The notes beneath the pieces are model-generated. The model saw only the letters and a program-made list of their open reading frames with translations, searched no databases and was not told where the DNA came from. From positions 1 to 55,015 of the forward strand of contig JACWAD010000024.1 of NCBI GenBank assembly GCA_014874175.1: a stretch of 55,015 nucleotides of DNA, in the 5' to 3' direction. Position numbers and translations under genes: made by a program. The DNA is from Thermoleophilia bacterium (lineage in GTDB: Bacteria; Actinomycetota; Thermoleophilia; BMS3ABIN01). Within the stretch, counting starts at the first letter, position 1. Every line of letters begins with the position of its first letter. Shown in pieces: positions 1 through 7,390 of this stretch.

Positions 1-791
1 GCGGCAGAGGCGCCCCTGCGAAGGCCGGCTTCCATGAGCAGAACCACGAACTCGTCTTCGCCGTTATGCCAGATGATGTCTTCCGTTCGGCAGTTATTCC
101 CCAGTAAAACGGCTGCGGCGCCAATGGCGTTGTCACCGGCCCGGCGTCCCAGCCTGCGGTTAATCTCGCCCAGGTCATCCAGGTCAATATAGAGCAAGGT
201 CAGCGGGCGCTGGTGCCGCCTGGCGCGGGCAAGCTCGCGGGCGGCTAGGTCCACGTACCAGGAACGGAGGCCAAGGGGCGGATCCCCGTCACAACAAGCT
301 TCAAGACCCGGCTCCCGGCCGGTTTCATACGGAACGAAGCGGGGATCTTCGGCGTTGCTATAATTAAGCGCTGCCTCGAAGCGGCAGACTTCCTGGCCGC
401 GAACGGCGCAGCCTCTATTTGAGGTAGTGACAGGGACCCCGGTGATAAGCTCCAGGGCGCCGTCGATCAGGCCTTTTTCAAGCTCAAATCCGCGTTTAGC
501 CTGGCTGGATGAAGTCCCGGGTTTCGGCAGGAGCGAGGCCTCGATGCGGCTGTCGCCAACGGAAAGCTCGAGTTTTCCTATCTCAAGGTCGCGAAAAATA
601 GCCTTAAGCCCTGAAATAGTGTTCAGTCCTAATGTCAGGGCAAGTTTCCTGGCTTCTTCATATGACATGCGCCTGCCTCCCGGTTCTCCTGTTAAAATCA
701 GGCGCAGGGTCCTGTATGTATATAGCTTGGCCCCGGAAGAACCGCCACTCCAGGGCTCCGCAGGAAGGTCTTCAAATGAAAATGGTTTCAT
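1..791 (-). CDS. V4R-like sensor domain plus degenerate GGDEF domain protein (C-terminus outside window)
   Basis: The reading frame is open from an ATG at 791 to the window edge, about 263 residues, so the C-terminus is missing. Residues about 30-145 resemble a V4R/4-vinyl-reductase-type small-ligand domain and end in the typical Cys pattern (RGCAVRGQEVCRFEA). From about residue 190 a diguanylate cyclase fold follows: LLYIDLDDLGEINRRLG matches the conserved first half of GGDEF domains. The signature loop reads HNGEDEF at residues 242-248, so the usual GGDEF has become GEDEF, and the GH..GD segment is also altered. From family knowledge this would probably destroy cyclase activity; a receptor or scaffold role is inferred. 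An AAGGGCG stretch lies just upstream of the start. Confidence 0.75.
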   Translation of the reverse strand, partial: MKPFSFEDLPAEPWSGGSSGAKLYTYRTLRLILTGEPGGRRMSYEEARKLALTLGLNTISGLKAIFRDLEIGKLELSVGDSRIEASLLPKPGTSSSQAKRGFELEKGLIDGALELITGVPVTTSNRGCAVRGQEVCRFEAALNYSNAEDPRFVPYETGREPGLEACCDGDPPLGLRSWYVDLAARELARARRHQRPLTLLYIDLDDLGEINRRLGRRAGDNAIGAAAVLLGNNCRTEDIIWHNGEDEFVVLLMEAGLRRGASA

Positions 792-1073
792 GTGCGCGCC
801 CTTAGCTACCCTATGGAATCAAGAAGAAACTTCGGAGCACGGGTAGTATAAAGCTAAAGCATTAAAAGTTATTGACACTGCTTCCAGGTTGGCAATACCC
901 GTACAAAAATTCTACTACGCCTGTCTTATTATTACAATTAAGGCGCCAGCTCACCTGTCCTGAAGGATGGGAGAAGCCCTTGAGAGGAGAGTTTGACCTA
1001 GGATTTATCCCGGCATGTTATTCGCAGCGTGTGAGCGAAAAGGCCGCAGCAGCAAGTGCCTACCGGGAGAACC

Positions 1074-1415
1074 TTAAAGCCCCAGGTAGTCCAGAAGCGG
1101 ATCAAGCCGCCGCCGGGCTTCTCCGAGAGCGGAGATGAGGATCCACATTTTGCCCAGCGTGAAGCCAAGCACAGCCAGTCGCTGCTTGAGGAAGAAGGCG
1201 GCCCGGGAAACCAGACGCCAACGTTCTTGGGCTTGGTAAGCGCCCTTGTTTATCAGAAGCAGTTTGGTGCCGGCCTGACTTGCGGCGGCCCGCAAAGTTC
1301 TGCCAAATATAACGGCATTTCTCAGTGCCGACATTCCAGCGGCGGCCATGGCCAGGACGGCGATTATAACCAAGAATATTTCCAGGTAAAGCAGCGTCAT
1401 TTTTTTCTTTTCCAT
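1074..1415 (-). CDS. Small membrane-anchored protein, unknown function
   Basis: This 113-residue reading frame begins with a short basic segment (MEKKKM) followed by one strong hydrophobic helix at residues 8-28, then a basic, partly amphipathic tail rich in Arg, Leu and Ala. The topology suggests an inner-membrane protein with a cytoplasmic or surface-associated helical tail. It lies 80 bases downstream of the NlpC/P60 peptidase gene on the same strand and could be cotranscribed with it. A second start at codon 6 is possible; neither has a strong ribosome binding site. I do not recognise a family. An overlapping frame on the same strand (1102-1548) lacks any membrane or domain signature, so this frame is preferred. 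Confidence 0.5.
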   Translation of the reverse strand: MEKKKMTLLYLEIFLVIIAVLAMAAAGMSALRNAVIFGRTLRAAASQAGTKLLLINKGAYQAQERWRLVSRAAFFLKQRLAVLGFTLGKMWILISALGEARRRLDPLLDYLGL

Positions 1416-1495
1416 TGAAATTTAATGCTAACATTCGCGCCGCAGCAGCGCCAGAGCATCCGCCATTTACGGGCATCGTACCTTCTAAAAATAAA

Positions 1496-2641
1496 CTATT
1501 GCAGCGGTGCGACGGGAGGTTTGAGGGGATAACGGCGGGCGCCGGCATAATCTCCGCTCGACGTGTCCAGAGCGGAAACCCTTACCGTCTCGCCAAAGCT
1601 GGGAGCTTCAATGAATTTCCCGCTTCCAATGTACAGGCCGACGTGGTAAGGATTTCCCGGCCCCCAGAAGACAAGATCCCCCGGCTGCAACTGGCCAGGC
1701 GTAACGGGCGTACCCATATTAAATTGCATGGCTGCGTTGTGGGGCAGGTTTAATCCAAACTGGGCAAAGACGTATTTTGTCAGGCCGGAGCAGTCGAATC
1801 CCTGCGGGCTTTCTCCGCCCCAGACATAGGGCACGCCCAAGTATTGCAATGCTGTCCGAATAACTTCAGCCTGCAATTGGTTGTTAATCTGAAGGCCCTG
1901 TAATTCGGCTGCCGCCTGAGCGGCCATTCTTGCCTGCTCAGCGCGCCGCTCCATTTCCTGCTCGGCGATAATCTGTTTAACCTGCGAGTCAACAGCCGCA
2001 AGCGCAGCCTGCCGCTCCGCGATCTTTGAGTGAATTTCAGCTTCCTGCTCTTCTTGTTTTTGCAGGAGGCCCAGTTGCTCCTTGCGCTCCCGGTCGATGC
2101 TGTCCACAAGCGTTTGCATTGCTGCGGTGTCGGCAGTGAACTGGTTTTCAAGTTTCTGGTCCTGCTCGCTCACCTTTGCCATGTAAAGGGCCTGCTCGTA
2201 GAAACCGGTCAGGCTGCCACTGTTTAACAGAACGTCCATAATGTTAAGGTTTCCTGCCTTGTAAATGGCGGTCAGCCTGGCCGAGATCTGGTTTTCCTCT
2301 GCGTTATGAAGGGCGCGGGCGTCATCAAGCTCGTGGCGGCTGTCGGCAAGCTGGAGGGTAAGGTCATCAGTACGGGATTTGGTGGCGTCCTCTTTCTCGA
2401 CAAGCAATTCCAGGTCATGGTCAAGCCCGCCCACCTGATACTGGACCATTCCCGCTTGCGCCTGGAGGTCCTGCAGTTGGAGGCTGGCTGCTGCCTGTGA
2501 TTCGGGGTTTTGCGGGGCGGCGCCTGGCCCAGGGTCGGCAAGAAGGATACCGGCCGGCAGCAGCAATATGACCAGGCAGAAAAAAGCAACCGCAAGCAGC
2601 CGGGCGATGGCCCATCTCCGGATTTCGTGTTTACCGTTCAT
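1496..2641 (-). CDS. Secreted coiled-coil NlpC/P60 peptidoglycan endopeptidase
   Basis: The 381-residue product has an N-terminal signal or anchor helix (residues about 10-33), a long coiled coil (about 50-250, the PcsB/CwlO-type region that controls such hydrolases), and a C-terminal NlpC/P60 domain (about 260-375). The catalytic Cys lies in GFDCSGL and the catalytic His in YHVGLYIG; an upstream YVWGGESP motif is typical. The enzyme should cut the stem peptide of peptidoglycan at the D-Glu-diamino acid bond, outside the membrane. The ATG at 2641 is chosen because longer starts run into the initiator tRNA gene, which is encoded on the opposite strand; no strong ribosome binding site is visible. 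A paralogue of the same layout lies at 50607-51797. Confidence 0.9.
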   Translation of the reverse strand: MNGKHEIRRWAIARLLAVAFFCLVILLLPAGILLADPGPGAAPQNPESQAAASLQLQDLQAQAGMVQYQVGGLDHDLELLVEKEDATKSRTDDLTLQLADSRHELDDARALHNAEENQISARLTAIYKAGNLNIMDVLLNSGSLTGFYEQALYMAKVSEQDQKLENQFTADTAAMQTLVDSIDRERKEQLGLLQKQEEQEAEIHSKIAERQAALAAVDSQVKQIIAEQEMERRAEQARMAAQAAAELQGLQINNQLQAEVIRTALQYLGVPYVWGGESPQGFDCSGLTKYVFAQFGLNLPHNAAMQFNMGTPVTPGQLQPGDLVFWGPGNPYHVGLYIGSGKFIEAPSFGETVRVSALDTSSGDYAGARRYPLKPPVAPLQ

Positions 2642-2763
2642 GCGCCAGGTAATGATATCGGAACCAGATCGATTGCCTGAAGGCGCAAGGGCATCCGGGC
2701 GTTCCCCAAGAAGGGGACCTCTCATCAGGATTTGGAAGATGTTTATATGCAAAGAGCCTGTGA

Positions 2764-2769
2764 TATAAT
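2764..2769 (+). promoter_or_regulatory. Candidate -10 element of the initiator tRNA gene
   Basis: A perfect TATAAT lies 11 bases before the tRNA 5' end. The -35 region is poor: TTTATA at 2742-2747 gives a 16-base spacer. The position suits a promoter with a very short leader. Confidence 0.4.
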
Positions 2770-2780
2770 AACGCCGGCGA

Positions 2781-2857
<77 letters not shown>

Positions 2858-2994
2858 AATCATTTTTCTGCTACTTCGCTGTTGACCAGCTGCGGTCAGT
2901 TTAGCTATTTGTGTTGTTTCATATTTCCTCAATGACATCTTCCAGTCAAGTTAAGCAAAGTTAACTTTTCGGTGCCCCGCCTGAGCATTTTTCT

Positions 2995-4941
2995 TCAGTT
3001 CAGCTTTATGCCCGCAATTTCGTTAAAGCTGTTTTTGTAGATGACGCGCTGGGTGACATAAAGCGGCTGGCCATTGGTTGAAACTACTCTCACCGGGCCG
3101 CCAATCGTCTGGGGGTAACTGAGGGGCAGGTTGTCGCCGGCAGGAATCCATACCTGCTGTTTCAGGGCACCGCCAACGAAAACAGCTACGTTCGCCGCCC
3201 TGCCGCCGCCATTTGTAACCAGTATCCAGTTTCCCTTCATGCCGTCGGCTGCGGTCGAATCGTACCATGTAATCCAGAGATCCGCGCCGGCATTGGCGGC
3301 CGTGAGTCCCGGGACTTCTTCGAAGCTGCCGCCAAATAACGCCCGTTGACTGACGATTATTTTCTTGCCATTAGTGCAGATGACGCGCACCGGCCCGCCT
3401 GTCACGCCCGGATATGAAGGGGTTATGCGCCCTCCCGAAGGCACCGTGTAGCTTCCCATTTTTCGCCCGGCAATGAATATATCTACGCTGGCGGCGGCGC
3501 TGTTCTGATTGCCGATCAGAATCCAGTCGCCGGCCATGTCAGAAGTCAGGTCGTACCAGGGAAAGAAATAACTTGTGGTCAAAGAACCTTCCGCCGTCCC
3601 CGCGGTTTCGTTAAATGCGCTTCGGTAAATCACGCGCTGGCTGACGATCAGAGGCTGGCCGTTTGTTGAAACTACCTTCACCGGGCCGCCGATGGTGCCG
3701 GGATAGACCGGGGTGACGCGGCCCCCCGGGGGAAGGGCGTATGTTCCTTTAAGGGCGCCGGCGATATAAACCTGCACATTGGCGGCCGCAGCCCCCATAT
3801 TGCCGATCAGGATCCAGTCGCCGGTCATGCCATCCTGAGGCGTGGAATCGTACCAGGTAAAGTAATTGGCGGATGACAGGGACGTGCCGGGCACGGCTGC
3901 CGTTTCGTTAAAAGAGTCGTTGTAAATCGATCTTTCGCTGGCGATCAGCGGCTGCATTGTGGCGATCGTCACGGGGCCGCCCATGACGCCGGGAAAAGAC
4001 GGCGTCTGCGTCGGCGCCGCCACGCCAATGACACGGTCCGCGCAGGTAACCGGGCCCACCAGGGCCGCCGCTCTGGCGGCGCTTTCGCCGGTTGCCGGGT
4101 TGGCCATCAGCACCCAGGTCTTCAGCCCCGGACTTAATTGGTCGTACCAGGTGAAGTAATAACGCCTCGCCGGCATGAAGTTGTCTGCCTGAATGATGAT
4201 GCTGGCCTGACTGCTTTGGCCATAAATATTATACGCGGTTGCTGAAAGCGTGTGGTTGCCATTTGCAAATGCTTTGGTATTCCAATAATAGGAAAAGGGC
4301 GGCGACACGCGGCTTGCCACCTGCTTGCCGTCGATGAAGAGGTCGACCCGGGTTATGCCTGCGTAATCGAAGGCATTGGCGCGGAAAATAACCAGGCCGC
4401 TTGCCATGGGCGCGCCAGTGGGGGCGGGAATGGTGATGAAAGGCGCTTCGGGAACGCCGCCAAAATCAGTTGTCCAGTACCAGCCGTAACTGGAGGCGGC
4501 GTTATAATACCTGCCGATGCCGATGGCCCGGTAGTTTGGGTTAAGTATGTTGGCGTTATGCTCGGGAGAATTACGCCAGGCGTCAAAGACCGATTGCGCC
4601 GAGCCGTAGCCGGCGGCAATATTCTCTCCCAGCCAGGTATTGTAAGTGTAGCCGGCGGCGCGCATCCGGTCCCAGGGGCTGCTTCCGTTCGAACCCGCGT
4701 GCGAGAAGAAGTTGTTGATGGCCATATCCTGGCTGTGCCCGAGAGCCGAATTTGAGAGCGAGGCAGACAATGTCAGCGGCAATAGGCCGCTTTGCTGGCG
4801 GTAATTGTTGACCAGGCTAAGAAAAGCCAGTTCCTGATCATCGTAGGCCATGGCCGGCGAGGTCAGGAGAAGCAGGCCGCTGGCGAGAGACGCGAGGCAG
4901 AAAAATGTTACAAGGAGCTCCTTGATTCTTCGGTGCGGCAT
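2995..4941 (-). CDS. Secreted CAP (SCP/PR1)-domain protein with Ig-like domain and four WYD repeats
   Basis: The product is about 648 residues from the ATG at 4941; an ATG at 4986 would add 15. A signal peptide (hydrophobic core about residues 12-32, ending PAMA) precedes a CAP domain (about 35-165) with the hallmarks FFSHAGSNGSSPWDRMRAAGY, GENIAAGY and NSPEHNANILNP. CAP domains in bacteria are usually extracellular, and some bind wall or lipid. A bacterial Ig-like domain (about 175-255) follows, with VDLFIDGKQV and NGNHTLSATAYN. The rest is four tandem repeats of about 95 residues with a core YFTWYD.....GDWILIGN....GGRVTPVYPG.IGGPVKV and a closing IVSQRVIY..SFNE. I infer an adhesive or wall-associated stalk. 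Neither start has a clear ribosome binding site. Confidence 0.85.
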   Translation of the reverse strand: MPHRRIKELLVTFFCLASLASGLLLLTSPAMAYDDQELAFLSLVNNYRQQSGLLPLTLSASLSNSALGHSQDMAINNFFSHAGSNGSSPWDRMRAAGYTYNTWLGENIAAGYGSAQSVFDAWRNSPEHNANILNPNYRAIGIGRYYNAASSYGWYWTTDFGGVPEAPFITIPAPTGAPMASGLVIFRANAFDYAGITRVDLFIDGKQVASRVSPPFSYYWNTKAFANGNHTLSATAYNIYGQSSQASIIIQADNFMPARRYYFTWYDQLSPGLKTWVLMANPATGESAARAAALVGPVTCADRVIGVAAPTQTPSFPGVMGGPVTIATMQPLIASERSIYNDSFNETAAVPGTSLSSANYFTWYDSTPQDGMTGDWILIGNMGAAAANVQVYIAGALKGTYALPPGGRVTPVYPGTIGGPVKVVSTNGQPLIVSQRVIYRSAFNETAGTAEGSLTTSYFFPWYDLTSDMAGDWILIGNQNSAAASVDIFIAGRKMGSYTVPSGGRITPSYPGVTGGPVRVICTNGKKIIVSQRALFGGSFEEVPGLTAANAGADLWITWYDSTAADGMKGNWILVTNGGGRAANVAVFVGGALKQQVWIPAGDNLPLSYPQTIGGPVRVVSTNGQPLYVTQRVIYKNSFNEIAGIKLN

Positions 4942-5137
4942 CGGATTAATTCTGTGAGAACAGGCCGGCGTGGAGAAAATGGCCATCCATTTTGTTCAGG
5001 GACTTTTTCGGGCTTGATTTGGTTTGCCGGTTCCTTCTTGCTTAATTCATCGGATCTGCGGGCGCAGGCATTAAGAAACGGCGGCCCTGGCAGCAGCGCG
5101 GGCGGCGGAGGGATGCGTCTTTTTTCGCGGGGGGCTG

Positions 5138-7390
5138 CTATCTCCCAGTTACGGCGGTTGGGGTAATGCGGAAGGCATCAAAAACAGTGTCAATGCTCTT
5201 GATGTTTTCCAGCACCGTGTCCAGCAGCTTGGCGTCGCCGATTTCCACCACAAATCTGTCATTTACTAAATGATCAGATGTGGTGTTACAGACGGCGGAG
5301 ACTATGTTGATGCCGGATTCGCCCAAAGTGCGGGAGATGTCCTCCAGCAGGTGGCTTCGATCCATCGCTTCCACCATGAACTCCGCCCGGAAGGCAGATT
5401 CAGACGTGCCCTTCCAGGCCACGTTTATAAACCTTTCCCCGGTCTCTTTCTGCAGGGCTTTGGCGTTGGGACAGTCCTTGCGGTGGATGCTGACGCCTTT
5501 GCCCAGCGATATGTAGCCGACAATCTTATCTCCCGGAAGCGGTTTGCAGCATTTGGCCAAGCGCACGCCGACATCGCTGACGCCGTCCACGCTGATCCCC
5601 AGTTCCCGGGGAGCGGCGGTCTGGGCACGCTCCCGCGCCGGCATGGCGCTTGCCTTCGTCACAACTGAGGGGATATCGCCGGCGATATCAAGCTCTTTGG
5701 TGATGCGCGTTATCACCTGCTGCGGCGATGTCTTGCCAGTCCCCAGGCTGACATAAAGGTCCTCGGCTTTCAGGAACCCCATCACCCGCGTCATCTCTGT
5801 AAACGCGGGGGAGGCCACGATCTTCTGGCTGGCCAACCCTTTGCGTCTGAGCGCTTCCTGCAGCAGTTCTCTGCCGATGTGCTCCGAGTCGCGGCGCCGC
5901 TCTTTTTTGAACCACTGCCGGATCTTGTTACGCGCCCGCGATGTCTTGACAAAGTTGAGCCAGTCGCGCGAAGGACCCTGGCTGGACTTGGAAGTGAGCA
6001 CCTCGACGAAGTCGCCGCTTAGCAGGGTATGCTGCAGGGGCACGATGCGCCCGTTCACCTTGGCGCCCACGCAATGATGACCGACATCGGTATGGACGGC
6101 ATAGGCGAAATCAACCGGGGTGGATCCCGACGCCAGGCTGATGACCTCGCCCTTGGGCGTGAACACAAACACCTCTTCCTCGAAGAGGTCAATGCGGAGC
6201 GTCTTCATAAATTCTTTGGGATCTTCCGTCTCGCTCTGCCATTCCAGCATCTGCCGCAGCCAGGACAGCTTGCCTGCGCGACCGGTTGACTTGGCGGACT
6301 GCCCTTTTTCCTTGTAGAGCCAGTGGGCGGCAATGCCGTACTCGGCCGTCTGGTGCATCTTGTCGGTGCGGATCTGGATCTCCAGAGGTTTTCCCTGGGG
6401 CCCGATCACCGTGGTGTGCAGCGACCGGTACATGTTGAACTTGGGCATGGCGATATAGTCCTTGAACCTGCCGGGCATCGGCTTCCAGAGAGAATGAATG
6501 ATGCCCAGCGTGCCGTAGCAGTCTTTCACCGAGTCGACAAGCACCCTCATGCCGGTGAGGTCGTAAATCTCGTTAAACTCCTTGCCGCGCTTCACCATCT
6601 TGGTGTAGATGCTGTAAAAATGCTTGGCGCGGCCGTCGATCTGCGCCTTGATGCCAACTTTTTTCAGTTCTGCCTTAAGATAGTCGGCGGCCTGCTGCAC
6701 GTAATCCTCGCGGTCGGCGCGCCGCTGCGCTACCATCTGCTGCAGCTCCGAGTACTTGCGCGGATGCAAGGCTGCAAACGCCAGGTCCTCCAGCTCCCAT
6801 TTGATGCTGTAAATGCCGAGGCGGTGGGCGAGAGGAGCATAAATCTCCAGCGTTTCCTTCGCTTTCTGGATCTGCTTTTGCTTGTCAAGATGGCAGATAG
6901 TGCGCATATTATGCAGCCTGTCGGCCAGTTTGATCAGGATGACGCGGATGTCCTTGGCCATGGCGATGATCATCTTGCGCAGATTCTCCGCCTGCTCTTC
7001 TTCTTCTCCTTTCAGGGAGACTTTTTGCAGCTTGGTAAGGCCGTCCACCAGCGCCGCCACTTCATCGACGAACATCTTGCGGATCGTGTCAATTGTTGTG
7101 GAAGTGTCCTCAACGACGTCATGGAGGAGGGCAGCCGTGATCGTGATGCTGTCCAGTTTGAGATCTGCGCAGATACGTGCCACTCCAAGTGGATGGTAAA
7201 TGAAGTCTTCGCCGCTCTTGCGCAGCAGGCCCTTGTGTTGGGCGCGGGAGTAGGCGAAGGCGCGCGTGATCAGATCGCGGTCGAAATCAGGATTGTACTG
7301 GTTTATCGCCTGGAAGAGTTCCTCCAGGGCGGCTTCTTTTGCTTCTAGGCCATCTTCGCGTTTTGCGACTTGCTCAAGAATTTTAAACAC
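5138..7390 (-). CDS. relA: Bifunctional (p)ppGpp synthetase/hydrolase, RelA/SpoT family
   Basis: The 750-residue protein has the full long-RSH layout. The HD hydrolase domain (about 45-200) keeps YHPLGVARI, the HD pair at 90-91 in LLHDVVEDT, and KLADRLHNMRTI. The synthetase domain (about 235-365) keeps EIYDLTGMRVLV and MYRSLHTTVIGP. TGS (about 405-470) and C-terminal ZFD and ACT domains (about 580-750) follow. It should make and break the alarmone (p)ppGpp in response to uncharged tRNA on ribosomes. The only standard start is GTG at 7390; the AAGGAG motif overlaps that GTG, leaving no spacing, and a stop codon lies two codons upstream. The first 46 bases overlap the end of recJ, so translational coupling is likely. 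Confidence 0.95.
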   Translation of the reverse strand: MFKILEQVAKREDGLEAKEAALEELFQAINQYNPDFDRDLITRAFAYSRAQHKGLLRKSGEDFIYHPLGVARICADLKLDSITITAALLHDVVEDTSTTIDTIRKMFVDEVAALVDGLTKLQKVSLKGEEEEQAENLRKMIIAMAKDIRVILIKLADRLHNMRTICHLDKQKQIQKAKETLEIYAPLAHRLGIYSIKWELEDLAFAALHPRKYSELQQMVAQRRADREDYVQQAADYLKAELKKVGIKAQIDGRAKHFYSIYTKMVKRGKEFNEIYDLTGMRVLVDSVKDCYGTLGIIHSLWKPMPGRFKDYIAMPKFNMYRSLHTTVIGPQGKPLEIQIRTDKMHQTAEYGIAAHWLYKEKGQSAKSTGRAGKLSWLRQMLEWQSETEDPKEFMKTLRIDLFEEEVFVFTPKGEVISLASGSTPVDFAYAVHTDVGHHCVGAKVNGRIVPLQHTLLSGDFVEVLTSKSSQGPSRDWLNFVKTSRARNKIRQWFKKERRRDSEHIGRELLQEALRRKGLASQKIVASPAFTEMTRVMGFLKAEDLYVSLGTGKTSPQQVITRITKELDIAGDIPSVVTKASAMPARERAQTAAPRELGISVDGVSDVGVRLAKCCKPLPGDKIVGYISLGKGVSIHRKDCPNAKALQKETGERFINVAWKGTSESAFRAEFMVEAMDRSHLLEDISRTLGESGINIVSAVCNTTSDHLVNDRFVVEIGDAKLLDTVLENIKSIDTVFDAFRITPTAVTGR

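Noticed and set aside
872-1138. Plus-strand frame of 88 codons
   Set aside because: No domain, no ribosome binding site, and it overlaps the better supported minus-strand membrane protein.
1102-1548. Minus-strand frame of 148 codons
   Set aside because: It overlaps both the membrane protein and the NlpC gene end; composition looks like an out-of-frame reading.
6323-7348. 341-codon plus-strand frame opposite relA/spoT
   Set aside because: Antisense shadow of a strongly conserved gene; no ribosome binding site or motif.
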